From UBA1447 sp964612185 (GTDB taxonomy: Bacteria > Bacillota > Clostridia > Oscillospirales > Acutalibacteraceae), in contig CAZTCR010000002.1 of assembly GCA_964612185.1 (NCBI GenBank), forward strand, positions 62,001-126,000: 64,000 nucleotides of DNA, read 5' to 3'. The translations under genes and the position numbers were made by a program. Position 1 is the stretch's first letter; each line of letters begins with the position of its first letter. The notes beneath the pieces were generated by a model. The model was not told where the DNA came from. It saw only the letters and a list, made by a program, of their open reading frames with translations, and made no database searches. Below are positions 48,693-57,973 of this stretch, one piece after another.

Positions 48693-50211
48693 CGAGTGTT
48701 GGGGAGCATTTAAAAGCGGCAGCGATATCAGGGGGTATGGTATCGCCTGCAGCAGTGAACCTCTTTACCTGAGTGAAACCATTGTTACACAGGTCACCTA
48801 TGGTTTTACCTGTTGGCTGGGCAAAAAAATGGAAAAGGATTTGGACAGGCTTGTCGTTTCGGTCGGCCATGATTCAAGGATTTCCGCGCCGCATTTAAAA
48901 TTGTGGGTTATCGGCGCTTTAACCAATGCCGGCGTTCATGTGATTGACTGCGGTCTTTCCTCAACACCCGCCATGTTTATGACAACGGTAAATTTGAAGT
49001 GCGACGGCGCCGTTCAGATAACCGCAAGCCATCATCCGTATGACCGCAACGGCTTTAAGTATTTTACGCCATCCGGCGGACTGGAGGGCGTAAACATTGA
49101 AGAAATGCTTGAAATTGCCCAACACAATCAAGCTGTCACTTCAAACTTGACAGGTGTGGTTGAAACGGTCGATTACATGGATGTTTATGCCGCAAAACTC
49201 AGAGCGATGATTTGCCGTGAAGTGAACGATGATACGAATTACGACAAGCCTCTGCGCGCATATAGAATTGTCGTGGACGCCGGCAACGGCGTTGGCGGGT
49301 TTTACGCGTCAAAGGTTTTAGACCCGCTGGGCGCCGATGTCGGCGGCAGCCAGTTCCTTGAACCGGACGGCACTTTTCCGAACCATGTGCCCAACCCGGA
49401 AAATAAAGAAGCCATGGATTCCATCAGCTTTGCTGTGAAAAATACGGATGCCGACTTTGGTGTGATATTCGACACCGATGTAGACCGGGCGGGCTGTGTG
49501 GGTAAAGGCGGGCTGGAAATCAACCGCAACCGCTTGGTGGCGCTTGCTGCCGCCATAACACTGGAAAACAACGCCGGTGCGACAATCGTGACGGACAGCA
49601 TCACCTCGGACGGGCTGACTGCGTTTATACACGCACGCGGCGGACAGCATCTGCGCTATATGCGTGGCTATAAGAATGTTATCAACAAACAAATCGAACT
49701 GAACAACAACGGAGTCAACTGCCCATTGGCGATTGAAACATCCGGTCACGCGGCTTTTAAGGACAACTACTATTTGGATGACGGCGCTTATCTGGTAACC
49801 AAACTGATTATCAAAATGGCGGTGATGGGCAAGCAAAACAAGCAACTGAATCACCTCATAGACCTGCTGAAAGAGCCGCTGGAAGACATCGAAGTCCGGT
49901 TCAAAATTAAAGCAAATGATTTTAAGGATTACGGCGAACAGGTTATTGACGCGATTAAGTGCGCTGTGGATAACACGATGGGCTGGCAGCCTGCTGAAAA
50001 TAACTATGAGGGTATCCGTGTATCAACCGCGCACGGCGCAGGCGACGGCTGGTTCCTTGTAAGGTTGAGTGTTCATGATCCTGTTATAGTGCTCAATGCC
50101 GAAAGCAATTCACCCGGCGGTGTAAAAAAGATGCTCACAGAACTTTCCGGGCTGCTGAAGGAATTTGAACTCTTGGACACTGCCGGGTTGGATAAAGCAA
50201 TCAACGAGTAA
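48685..50211 (+). CDS. Phosphomannomutase/phosphoglucomutase family protein
   Basis: A 508-residue alpha-D-phosphohexomutase. The phosphoserine loop is TASHHPYDRNGFKYF (Ser about residue 112), the metal loop is DTDVDRAG (about 265), the sugar loop is ETSGHAAFKD (about 350), and the phosphate-binding C-terminal region is STAHGAGDGWFLVRLS. Sugar specificity (mannose or glucose) is not decided by these motifs, although the sugar loop argues against GlmM. ATG 48685 (MLDECWGAFKSGSDIRGYG) is preferred over ATG 48643 inside DUF2461. Together with galK it suggests a hexose-phosphate theme. Confidence 0.87.
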   Translation: MLDECWGAFKSGSDIRGYGIACSSEPLYLSETIVTQVTYGFTCWLGKKMEKDLDRLVVSVGHDSRISAPHLKLWVIGALTNAGVHVIDCGLSSTPAMFMTTVNLKCDGAVQITASHHPYDRNGFKYFTPSGGLEGVNIEEMLEIAQHNQAVTSNLTGVVETVDYMDVYAAKLRAMICREVNDDTNYDKPLRAYRIVVDAGNGVGGFYASKVLDPLGADVGGSQFLEPDGTFPNHVPNPENKEAMDSISFAVKNTDADFGVIFDTDVDRAGCVGKGGLEINRNRLVALAAAITLENNAGATIVTDSITSDGLTAFIHARGGQHLRYMRGYKNVINKQIELNNNGVNCPLAIETSGHAAFKDNYYLDDGAYLVTKLIIKMAVMGKQNKQLNHLIDLLKEPLEDIEVRFKIKANDFKDYGEQVIDAIKCAVDNTMGWQPAENNYEGIRVSTAHGAGDGWFLVRLSVHDPVIVLNAESNSPGGVKKMLTELSGLLKEFELLDTAGLDKAINE

Positions 50212-50267
50212 CTATGCGTTGAAAACGGCAGAACATAGCATAAAAAAGAAAATAAAGGAGCAAAATT

Positions 50268-51248
50268 ATGTTGAATGTTGCAATGCTGAGCAAATGGCAT
50301 GTCCATGCGGAAGGTTATGCCAGGCAAATCAAGGAATACGGCGCGAACATTTCCTGTGTTTGGGATGAAAATGCCGAAAGAGGAAGGGAATGGGCGAAGC
50401 AGCTTGGCGCTGACTTTGAGCCTGATCTTGATCGTCTTCTGGAAAGGGCGGATGTTGACGCGGTTGCCTGTTGCGCGCCGACCGCTATGCACAAGGATAT
50501 TCTCGTAAAAGCCGCTAATGCCGGCAAACATATTTTTACCGAAAAAGCGCTTGCGCCAACAGTTGCCGAATGCGACGAGGTTGCTGCGGCTGTAACAGCA
50601 AACGAAGTTAAGTTCCTTATCTCGATGCCTTGGCGGTGCAAACCGGAGCTCCTGTATGCCAAAAAGGCGATTGAAGACGGACTTTTGGGCGATCTAACCA
50701 TGATTCGCATCCGAAACGCCCACAACGGGGCAACTGCGAACTGGCTGCCCGACTATTGGTATGATGAAAAGATGGCCTGCGGCGGCGCAATGATGGACCT
50801 GGGATGCCATCCTATGTACGAAGCAAGTTTTTTGTGCGGCAGACCTGCAAGGATATCGTCCATTTTTAACACTATTACAGGCAGGGAAGTTGATGATAAT
50901 GCAGTTAGTGTTGTCGAGTTTAAAAATAAATGCATAGCTGTACTCGAAACTGCGCTTGTCAGCTTTAATTCACCCTCTGCATTTGAACTGTACGGTACGG
51001 AAGGCACATTGATAGAAAGAGACGGCAGTTTCAGGCTCGCAAGCACTCATCTTGAAAATTCGGGGTTTGAACCCGTAAAAGAAATGCCAAAAGAATTACC
51101 CAGCCCGATTGTTATGTTCCTGGATGCCTGCACAAAGGGGACTTCGATCGAATTCGGCCTGGACGCTGCGCGAAACCTGTCTGAATTGCTTGAAATGGCG
51201 TACATTTCACACAAAAAAAACTCAGTTGAGGGATTTGATGAGGTATAA
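50268..51248 (+). CDS. Gfo/Idh/MocA family oxidoreductase
   Basis: A 326-residue NAD(P)-dependent sugar or cyclitol dehydrogenase. The N-terminal Rossmann fold is slightly unusual (VAMLSKWHVHAEGYARQI, without the full GxGxxG). The catalytic-Lys motif is EKALAPT (EKP is more common), and the substrate-side His region GGAMMDLGCHPMYEASFLCG is typical. AAGGAGC precedes the ATG. It lies 56 bases behind the phosphohexomutase and overlaps the EamA transporter start by 11 bases. Confidence 0.83.
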   Translation: MLNVAMLSKWHVHAEGYARQIKEYGANISCVWDENAERGREWAKQLGADFEPDLDRLLERADVDAVACCAPTAMHKDILVKAANAGKHIFTEKALAPTVAECDEVAAAVTANEVKFLISMPWRCKPELLYAKKAIEDGLLGDLTMIRIRNAHNGATANWLPDYWYDEKMACGGAMMDLGCHPMYEASFLCGRPARISSIFNTITGREVDDNAVSVVEFKNKCIAVLETALVSFNSPSAFELYGTEGTLIERDGSFRLASTHLENSGFEPVKEMPKELPSPIVMFLDACTKGTSIEFGLDAARNLSELLEMAYISHKKNSVEGFDEV

Positions 51249-52131
51249 GAACAAAACATTAATTTCCGAGCTCAGTCTGCTCGGCATAGCGTTTATTTGG
51301 GGAGCCGGGTTCATTGTTGTTAAAAACTCGCTAGATTCCATCACGCCATTGTGGCTGATGGCAGCGAGGTTTGTGGTGGCTGCTGTAGCGATTTGCGCCA
51401 TTTTTTACAAAAAAGTTAAAATGATCGACAAAGGCAGTTTGGCAGCCGGCATTATATGCGGTATTTTTATCTATTTTGCTTTTGCTTTTCAAACAGTGGC
51501 CATACAATATACAACAGCCAGCAAGAACGCGCTGTTAACCGCAACCTATGTGGTTTTCGTACCGTTCATCTTTTGGATACTCATTAAGACAAAACCGAAG
51601 GTTACACAAATTGCCGCGGCGTTTCTTTGTTTTGCCGGTATTTTTATGCTGATGTTCAACGGCAGTTTCGGCAATGTGAATTTAGGCGATATATTAACGG
51701 TTATATGCGGTCTGCTGTTTGCGTTTCAAATTGCTCTTTTGGGTATCTATTCGAAGAAATACGACACCATTGTGCTTACCATTGTTCAAATGGTTACCTG
51801 CGCGGTAATCGGGTTGGCGCTGGCGTTGGTGTTCGATGATGCACCCAAACGGATGAGCGGCTCAACGGTGGGTTCTGTTTTATACTTAGGTCTGCTGAGC
51901 ACCTGCCTTGCCTACCTTGTGCAGACCGTCGCGCAGAAATATACGACTCCTTCGCATACCTCGTTGATTATGAGTATGGAGTGCGCCATCGGCTGCATCC
52001 TGTCGGTTATCATTTTTAAGGATGTTTTTACCCCATTGATGTGGGCGGGCAGCGTGCTGACATTTGGCTCGGTTATTTTGTCTCAGCGCAGCAGCAGAAA
52101 AGAACTCGCAAAGGCAATACTCAGTGAGTAG
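51238..52131 (+). CDS. DMT superfamily transporter, EamA type
   Basis: A 297-residue, about ten-helix permease with two EamA repeats: 'LSLLGIAFIWGAGFIVVKNSLDSITPLWLMAARFVVA' in the first half and 'GLLSTCLAYLVQTVAQKYTTPSHTSLIMSMECAIGCILSVIIFKD' in the second. Substrate unknown. The frame begins as early as 51109 inside the oxidoreductase gene; ATG 51238, after GAGGG, is the sensible start. Confidence 0.85.
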   Translation: MRYKNKTLISELSLLGIAFIWGAGFIVVKNSLDSITPLWLMAARFVVAAVAICAIFYKKVKMIDKGSLAAGIICGIFIYFAFAFQTVAIQYTTASKNALLTATYVVFVPFIFWILIKTKPKVTQIAAAFLCFAGIFMLMFNGSFGNVNLGDILTVICGLLFAFQIALLGIYSKKYDTIVLTIVQMVTCAVIGLALALVFDDAPKRMSGSTVGSVLYLGLLSTCLAYLVQTVAQKYTTPSHTSLIMSMECAIGCILSVIIFKDVFTPLMWAGSVLTFGSVILSQRSSRKELAKAILSE

Positions 52132-52163
52132 TATTGTTTTAATCTGAAAAGAGGAAGGTTGCA

Positions 52164-53333
52164 ATGAAAAAAACTATCAAAGTGACACTATCGCTTATAA
52201 TGGTTTCAGCGATGACACTCTCGATCGGGAGCGCATCACTCGCACAAGGTTTAAACGGGGCGAGTAAAAGCTTGAAATTCAGCACAAACGGAAAATTCAA
52301 AATTATACAAATCGCAGACCCGCAGGACAATGAAAATCCCCGCAGGGCGATGCTGGATATGCTCAATGCCGCGTATGACAAAGTAGAACCGGATTTGGTC
52401 ATTTTTACCGGTGATAACATGCTCGGCAGGATTGCCGATAATAAAAGCGACCAGAAAGCATATGAAGTTGTTGAAAAAGCGCTCGGGCATCTAATCCGGC
52501 CTCTGGAAGAAAGAGGGATTCCTTTCGCGGTAACCTTCGGCAATCACGATGATCAGTGCGGGATTTCAAAAGAAGAACAAATTAAGATTTATCGCCGTTA
52601 TTCGAATTGCATCGGTTTTAACGATACGGATCCGTCTATAGGCCGAAGCACCTTTAACTTGCCGGTTTTGAGTTCAGATGAACAAAAAGTATCCTACAAT
52701 CTTTGGCTGATGGAATCGGCCGGTTTGGACGAAAGCGGCAATTACTTTGAATATGTCAGCACAGCGGCGCTGGAATGGTACAAGGTAAAAAGCGATGAAT
52801 TGAAAGCGGCAAACGGCGGTGAACCGGTTATGTCGCTGATGTTTCAGCACATACCTGTTCCGGAAACTTATGAATTACTCACTGAGGTTGCCAAAGGAAC
52901 GAAGGGCGCTGTGAACAAAGACGGCAAGTACTTTATTCTTAATAAAACATTAGCAACCGGCTTTCTTGGGGAAGGCCCGTGTGTAACCCAAAAGAACTTC
53001 GGCCAACTTGACACAATCGCCGCTCAGGGCGATGTCAGCGGCATCGTTTTTGGCCATGACCATGTCAATTCATTTACCGGCAACCTGCGCGGCGTGGACA
53101 TTATTCAAACGCCCGGCGCTTCTTTCCGGTCCTACGGTAATGATTTGCGGGGCGTCAGAGTATTTGAAATTGACGAGAACGACACACAAAACTACCAAAC
53201 CTATACCTTGGATTTCTATGATCTGATGGGGAATGGATTAAAAGAAAAACTTCAATTCATCTTCAGCGCTGATGAGAAAATACCGCTTAGAATCGCCGTG
53301 TGCCTTTTCCCCGTGCTTTTACTTTTTCTCTAA
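52164..53333 (+). CDS. Secreted calcineurin-like metallophosphoesterase, second paralogue
   Basis: A 389-residue exported phosphoesterase with the same architecture as the gene at 33636. The signal peptide is about 1-27. Motifs: IADPQDN (near 50), FTGDN (near 83), FGNHDDQ (near 126), FQHIPVP, and FGHDH (near 297). The protein ends with a hydrophobic tail (RIAVCLFPVLLLFL) that could be a C-terminal anchor. The first motif again has Q in place of the usual His. GAGGAAGG precedes the ATG. It is the last gene of the run beginning at galK. Confidence 0.83.
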   Translation: MKKTIKVTLSLIMVSAMTLSIGSASLAQGLNGASKSLKFSTNGKFKIIQIADPQDNENPRRAMLDMLNAAYDKVEPDLVIFTGDNMLGRIADNKSDQKAYEVVEKALGHLIRPLEERGIPFAVTFGNHDDQCGISKEEQIKIYRRYSNCIGFNDTDPSIGRSTFNLPVLSSDEQKVSYNLWLMESAGLDESGNYFEYVSTAALEWYKVKSDELKAANGGEPVMSLMFQHIPVPETYELLTEVAKGTKGAVNKDGKYFILNKTLATGFLGEGPCVTQKNFGQLDTIAAQGDVSGIVFGHDHVNSFTGNLRGVDIIQTPGASFRSYGNDLRGVRVFEIDENDTQNYQTYTLDFYDLMGNGLKEKLQFIFSADEKIPLRIAVCLFPVLLLFL

Positions 53334-53370
53334 TAATTCACCAAAAATCTAAGCGCATTGGTTAAAAATG

Positions 53371-53407
53371 AAAAGCCGTCAATTATTGAAAATTGACGGC
53401 TTTTTTT
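53371..53407. terminator. Bidirectional terminator shared by the phosphoesterase and tRNA-Pro
   Basis: A 14-base-pair stem (53371-53384 with 53391-53404, core AGCCGTCAATT/AATTGACGGCT) is followed by TTTTTTT on the plus strand. On the minus strand it follows the tRNA-Pro 3' end directly and is trailed by TTTTCATTTTT. Confidence 0.9.
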
Positions 53408-53482
53408 GGTCCGAGTGACAAGACTTGAACTTGCGGCCTCTTGACCCCCAGTCAAGCGCGCTACCAGCTGCGCCACACCCGG
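53407..53482 (-). tRNA. tRNA-Pro (GGG)
   Basis: 76-nt minus-strand cloverleaf: acceptor CCGGGTG/CACTCGG (one G-U pair), discriminator A, encoded CCA, anticodon loop CTGGGGG giving GGG. Confidence 0.94.
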
Positions 53483-53494
53483 ATAACGCTCAAA

Positions 53495-53523
53495 ATAATA
53501 ACACAGATGCCGGGTATTTGCAA
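53495..53523 (-). promoter_or_regulatory. Promoter of tRNA-Pro
   Basis: Minus-strand TTGCAA (53518-53523), a 17-base spacer and TATTAT (53495-53500), 13 bases from the tRNA 5' end. Confidence 0.65.
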
Positions 53524-53671
53524 GCGGATAGACCTATTTTATGTAAAATATTTGGGATTGAATAATTTGATAAAAAACAGAGATAAACAAAGTAAATCGG
53601 CGTAAATCGGCGTATGCGTTACCTAATGTGCAATAGAGCTGGGTTTTATATAGACTTTTGCAAAAAATATA

Positions 53672-53700
53672 TTGACATTTGAGCGTTTTCGCTTTATATT
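53672..53700 (+). promoter_or_regulatory. Promoter of the potABCD operon
   Basis: TTGACA (53672-53677), a 17-base spacer and TATATT (53695-53700), about 65 bases before the potA start. Confidence 0.75.
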
Positions 53701-53765
53701 TGTATCTATCCCAAAGTAAAATATTATGTGAATGCCGTCCAACGGCAGCGAAAGGGGCTGCATAA

Positions 53766-54887
53766 TTGGAAGAAAAAATCATCATCGACCTGAAAAATAT
53801 ATCGTTAAAATTCGGCGATGAACAGATTTTGACAGATTTAAATCTGTATATCCGTGATAAGGAGTTTGTTACCTTGCTCGGTCCTTCGGGCTGCGGCAAA
53901 ACGACAACTTTGCGTATTATTGCCGGATTTTTGGCGCCGGACAGCGGCGAAGTAATTTTTGAAAATGTTAATATCAATGGTGTTCCTCCTCATAAAAGGC
54001 AGGTTAACACCATTTTTCAGCGTTATGCGCTTTTTCCGCACCTCAATGTTTATGACAATGTTGCTTTTGGCTTGCGTGTCAAAAGACAGCCGGAAAAACA
54101 GATCAAAGATAAGGTGGAAAGCATGCTTTCGCTGGTCAACCTGAAAGGTTTCGGCAAGCGTCATGTCGATTCGCTTTCCGGCGGGCAGCAGCAGCGCGTT
54201 GCTATCGCCCGTGCCTTGGCAAATGAACCCCGTGTGCTGTTGCTGGATGAACCCTTGGGCGCTCTTGATCTCAAGCTGCGCAAAGACATGCAGGTGGAGC
54301 TAAAAAGTATTCAACAGCGGCTCGGCATCACTTTCATTTATGTGACACACGACCAGGAAGAGGCTTTGTCCATGTCCGACATTATTGTCGTGATGGATAA
54401 CGGAGTCATTCAGCAAATCGGGACGCCGCTGGATATTTATAATGAGCCCAAAAACGCTTTTGTCGCGGACTTTATTGGCGAGAGCAATATTTTGGACGGC
54501 ATTATGCGCAGGGACCTCAATGTTGAGTTCTCCGGCCATCGCTTCAAGTGCCTTGATTCCGGCTTTGCCAAGGACGAACTGGTGGATGTTGTTGTCCGGC
54601 CGGAGGATGTTGATGTGGTTAAAGTGGATGAGGGTATGCTCCGCGGTACCGTTACATCTGTTGTGTTTAAAGGTGTGCATTTTGAAATCATTGTCGACCT
54701 GAAGGGCTTTAAATGGATGATCCAGTCCACTGATTATCAGGAAGTCGGGACTGAAATCGGACTTTCTATCCCGCCCGATTCAATTCACATTATGAAAAAG
54801 TCCATTTATTCCGGCACCTTCGGCGACTACAGTTCATTCAGTGAGGAGTTTGACGAGCTTTCCGACCCGAGCGAGGAAGAAGCATGA
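53766..54887 (+). CDS. potA: Spermidine/putrescine ABC transporter ATP-binding protein
   Basis: ATPase of the polyamine importer, 373 residues. Walker A is GPSGCGKTT (about 41), the Q-loop lies in TIFQRYALFPHLNVYDNVAFGL, the signature is LSGGQQQRVAIARAL and Walker B is VLLLDEPLGALD. The C-terminal third is a TOBE/OB domain, as usual for PotA. The start is TTG 53766, nine bases after AGGGG. It overlaps potB by four bases, and the order potA-potB-potC-potD is standard. Confidence 0.93.
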   Translation: MEEKIIIDLKNISLKFGDEQILTDLNLYIRDKEFVTLLGPSGCGKTTTLRIIAGFLAPDSGEVIFENVNINGVPPHKRQVNTIFQRYALFPHLNVYDNVAFGLRVKRQPEKQIKDKVESMLSLVNLKGFGKRHVDSLSGGQQQRVAIARALANEPRVLLLDEPLGALDLKLRKDMQVELKSIQQRLGITFIYVTHDQEEALSMSDIIVVMDNGVIQQIGTPLDIYNEPKNAFVADFIGESNILDGIMRRDLNVEFSGHRFKCLDSGFAKDELVDVVVRPEDVDVVKVDEGMLRGTVTSVVFKGVHFEIIVDLKGFKWMIQSTDYQEVGTEIGLSIPPDSIHIMKKSIYSGTFGDYSSFSEEFDELSDPSEEEA

Positions 54888-55708
54888 ATAAAAAATCCTC
54901 AGCCGGCAGCAAAACAATTGCTTCGCCGTATCTGATTTGGTCACTGCTATTTATTGTCGCGCCGATGTTCTTTGTTGTCTACTATTCTTTTACAACAAGC
55001 AGCGGTAGTTTCACTTTTGAAAACATTGCGGCGCTTGGCAAATATACCGGGACCTTTGTCCGCTCAATTTGGTTTGGCGTGCTCGCAACGGTTATTTGCC
55101 TGATTCTGGCATTCCCGGCGGCATATTTTATTGCAAAAACATCAGTTAACTCGCAACGCACAATGGTCGCGCTTGTTATGCTGCCGATGTGGATGAATTT
55201 TCTGATCAGAACTTATTCCTGGATGGCAATTTTACAGGATACGGGCATCATTAACACTCTGCTCGGTAAAATCGGGATCGGTCCTTTTGCTATGCTCAAC
55301 ACGCCGGGGGCGGTTATACTCGGCATGGTTTATAATTTTTTGCCTTTCATGATTCTGCCGCTGTATTCCGTTATGTCAAAACTTGACAAAAGTGTGATTG
55401 AAGCCGCGCAGGATTTGGGGGGAAACCGCCGTACAGTAATGCGCAAGGTGATTGTACCGCTTAGTATGCCGGGCATTGCCTCCGGGCTGACTATGGTTTT
55501 TGTGCCGTCGGTAAGTACCTTCTATATCTCGCAAAAACTTGGCGGCGGTTCTTTTGATTTGATCGGGGATGTAATTGAACGGCAATTCCAGCAGTCCTAC
55601 AACTACAATCTGGGTGCGGCGATATCGCTTGTATTGATGATTCTCATTCTGCTTTGCATGGCTTTCCTCAACAAGTTTACAAGCGACGAGGAGGGGATGG
55701 TGATATGA
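54884..55708 (+). CDS. potB: Spermidine/putrescine ABC transporter permease
   Basis: Inner-membrane permease, 274 residues, about six helices (first at residues 17-37). The EAA loop that docks to the ATPase reads EAAQDLGGNRRTVMRKVIVPLSMPGIASG (about 172-200). The N-terminus faces the cytoplasm. It overlaps potA and potC by four bases each. Confidence 0.92.
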   Translation: MNKKSSAGSKTIASPYLIWSLLFIVAPMFFVVYYSFTTSSGSFTFENIAALGKYTGTFVRSIWFGVLATVICLILAFPAAYFIAKTSVNSQRTMVALVMLPMWMNFLIRTYSWMAILQDTGIINTLLGKIGIGPFAMLNTPGAVILGMVYNFLPFMILPLYSVMSKLDKSVIEAAQDLGGNRRTVMRKVIVPLSMPGIASGLTMVFVPSVSTFYISQKLGGGSFDLIGDVIERQFQQSYNYNLGAAISLVLMILILLCMAFLNKFTSDEEGMVI

Positions 55709-56532
55709 AAATTCCCTCTAAAATTTATACTGCTCTGATATTCATATTTCTCTACGCGCCGATTATTGTCATGATTTTCTTTTCGTTTAACTCATCCAGC
55801 AGCACCGGGCTTTTTGCCGGTTTTTCATTGCGGTGGTATACAGTGCTGCTCAGCGATAAAAGCATCATGCAGGCACTGTCTAACACGCTTGTTCTTGCAA
55901 TATCATCCGCTTTAGCCGCAACGGTTATCGGTACAGCCGCAGCGGTCGGCATAGACAAATGGAAGAAAAACTGGGTTCGCAGCAGTGTAATGGGCGTAAC
56001 AAACATTCCGATGATGAATCCGGAAATTGTTACCGGCGTTTCGATGATGCTGCTGTTTGTTTTTATGGGCAGAATCATCGGCCAACAAGCAATTCTCGGT
56101 TTTGAAACGCTGCTTATCGCCCATATTACCTTTAACCTGCCGTATGTGATGCTTTCTGTTTTGCCTAAGCTCCGGCAGACAGATCCGCACCTTGCCGAGG
56201 CTGCGCAGGATCTCGGCTGTACCCCATTCAAAGCGTTTTTCAAGTCCGTACTGCCGTCTATCACCCCCGGGATTCTTACGGGATTGCTTATGGCTTTTAC
56301 ACTCTCGCTGGACGACTTTATCATCAGTTACTTCACCACGGGTCCGGGATTCCAAACATTGCCGATTGCAATATTTTCCATGACAAAGAAAAGGGTGAAA
56401 CCGGACATGTACGCGCTATCCACGCTTATTTTTATCAGCATACTCGTCCTTCTGATTTTGATGAATGTCGCGCAGGCACGGGGTGAGAAGACAAAAAACA
56501 AACATAAAAACGAAAATAGAGGAGATGCTTAA
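55705..56532 (+). CDS. potC: Spermidine/putrescine ABC transporter permease
   Basis: Second permease, 275 residues, about six helices. The EAA loop is EAAQDLGCTPFKAFFKSVLPSITPGILTG, and LDDFIISYFTTGPG is the typical PotC stretch. ATG 55705 lies in the 4-base overlap with potB and behind GAGGAGGGG; the open frame from 55654 lies in potB. The C-terminal tail is highly basic. potD begins immediately after the stop. Confidence 0.92.
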   Translation: MKIPSKIYTALIFIFLYAPIIVMIFFSFNSSSSTGLFAGFSLRWYTVLLSDKSIMQALSNTLVLAISSALAATVIGTAAAVGIDKWKKNWVRSSVMGVTNIPMMNPEIVTGVSMMLLFVFMGRIIGQQAILGFETLLIAHITFNLPYVMLSVLPKLRQTDPHLAEAAQDLGCTPFKAFFKSVLPSITPGILTGLLMAFTLSLDDFIISYFTTGPGFQTLPIAIFSMTKKRVKPDMYALSTLIFISILVLLILMNVAQARGEKTKNKHKNENRGDA

Positions 56533-57594
56533 ATGAAAAAAAATCTTTGCCTGGTCTTGGCGGTCGTGCTGCTCACATCAACCGTGTTGTTTGGCTGCCA
56601 AAAGAAAACAACACAAACCCTATATGTTTACAATTGGGGTGAGTATATCTCGGACGGTTCCGATGATACACTCGATGTCAACAAAGAGTTTGAGAAGCGT
56701 TTTGGGATTAAGGTCGTTTACGACACTTTTGAAAACAATGAGGTCATGTATTCGAAAATTAAAGGCGGCGGTGTGAATTACGATGTGCTGATCCCTTCGG
56801 ACTACATGATTGAAAGAATGATAGCTGAAGATATGCTGCAAAAAATCGATTTTACAAATGTGCCGAATTATCAATACATCGATGCAAAATATAAAGGTCT
56901 TTCCTATGACCCGGCAAACGAATATTCCGTTGCGTACAGCGTGGGGTCTATCGGTTTAATTTACAACACAACCCTTGTGGAAGAGGAGCCGACCAGTTGG
57001 TCCGCTCTTTGGGATACCCGATACAGTAAAAAAATCTTAATGATCAATAACCCGCGTGATGCCTTTGCCATTGCACACAGTATCCTTGGCATTGATTACA
57101 ATACCACCAACGAAGCGGATTGGAAAGCCGGCGCGGAAAAATTGAAAGAGCAAAAAGCCGTTGTGCAGGCATATGTTAACGATGAGGTGTTTAACAAGAT
57201 GGAGTCGGGTGAGGCCGCACTTGCGCCTTACTATGCCGGTGACTTCCTGACCATGCAGGAAAACAATCCGGACTTGGCATTTGTTTATCCGAGCGAAGGC
57301 GTTAACTCCTTTGTGGATGCGATGTGCATACCGAAAAACGCTCTTAATAAGTCCGCGGCGGAGTTGTATATCAACTTTATGCAGGACCCTGAAATAGCTT
57401 TGGCCAACGCCGAATATATCTATTACGCAAGTCCGAATACGGCAGTGCTTGCCAATGAAGATTATTCGCTCGCCGGTGATGAAGTTATTTATCCGGATGC
57501 GTCTGCGCTCTCAAAGACAGAAATATTTAAAAATCTGCCGCAGGCAACGCTTAATTTAATGAGCACTTTGTGGGATGAAGTTAAATTGTATTGA
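56533..57594 (+). CDS. potD: Spermidine/putrescine-binding lipoprotein
   Basis: Extracytoplasmic solute-binding protein, 353 residues, with a lipoprotein signal (hydrophobic core, lipobox LFGC, Cys22). The mature start LYVYNWGEYISD is the PotD/PotF hallmark; YDVLIPSDYMIERM and 'VAYSVGSIGLIYN' follow. It is the last gene of the pot operon. No strong terminator is visible behind it; only a 5-bp hairpin (CAACC/GGTTG near 57610) precedes the tRNA-Leu promoter. Confidence 0.94.
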   Translation: MKKNLCLVLAVVLLTSTVLFGCQKKTTQTLYVYNWGEYISDGSDDTLDVNKEFEKRFGIKVVYDTFENNEVMYSKIKGGGVNYDVLIPSDYMIERMIAEDMLQKIDFTNVPNYQYIDAKYKGLSYDPANEYSVAYSVGSIGLIYNTTLVEEEPTSWSALWDTRYSKKILMINNPRDAFAIAHSILGIDYNTTNEADWKAGAEKLKEQKAVVQAYVNDEVFNKMESGEAALAPYYAGDFLTMQENNPDLAFVYPSEGVNSFVDAMCIPKNALNKSAAELYINFMQDPEIALANAEYIYYASPNTAVLANEDYSLAGDEVIYPDASALSKTEIFKNLPQATLNLMSTLWDEVKLY

Positions 57595-57716
57595 CGAGGC
57601 AAGTACATCAACCATAAAAGGTTGAAACAGCACATGAACAAGGATATCGTATTCGTTTGAACACAGTGGGTGTCAGGTTGATCGTCAGATCGCGCATAAA
57701 ATATTTGGCAAATCGC

Positions 57717-57745
57717 TTGACACCCAAAGTGCCCTTTGTTATAAT
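57717..57745 (+). promoter_or_regulatory. Consensus promoter of the tRNA-Leu pair
   Basis: Perfect TTGACA (57717-57722) and TATAAT (57740-57745) separated by 17 bases, 15 bases before tRNA-Leu(GAG). Confidence 0.9.
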
Positions 57746-57760
57746 TATCACCGTTGCCAT

Positions 57761-57844
57761 GCGAGAGTGGCGGAATCGGCAGACGCGCACGTTTGAGGGG
57801 CGTGTGGTAATCCCGTACGGGTTCAAGTCCCGTCTCTCGCACCA
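57761..57844 (+). tRNA. tRNA-Leu (GAG)
   Basis: 84-nt class II cloverleaf: acceptor GCGAGAG/CTCTCGC, anticodon loop TTGAGGG giving GAG, a variable arm around GTGGTAATCCCGTAC, and encoded CCA. Confidence 0.93.
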
Positions 57845-57846
57845 AC

Positions 57847-57874
57847 TTGGCGGGTTCCCAACGGAGCCCGCCAA
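57847..57874 (+). other. GC-rich hairpin between the two tRNA-Leu genes
   Basis: TTGGCGGG pairs with CCCGCCAA around a 12-base loop and is not followed by T residues. It is probably a processing structure or a weak terminator in the shared tRNA transcript. Confidence 0.6.
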
Positions 57875-57886
57875 ACAACTAAACGA

Positions 57887-57973
57887 GCGGGTATGGCGGA
57901 ATTGGCAGACGCGTTAGATTCAGGTTCTAATGTTCGCAAGGATGTGCAGGTTCAAGTCCTGTTACCCGCACCA
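57887..57973 (+). tRNA. tRNA-Leu (CAG)
   Basis: 87-nt class II cloverleaf: acceptor GCGGGTA/TACCCGC, anticodon loop TTCAGGT giving CAG, a variable arm around TGTTCGCAAGGATG, and encoded CCA. Fragments of its 3' end recur downstream (58022-58140). Confidence 0.94.
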
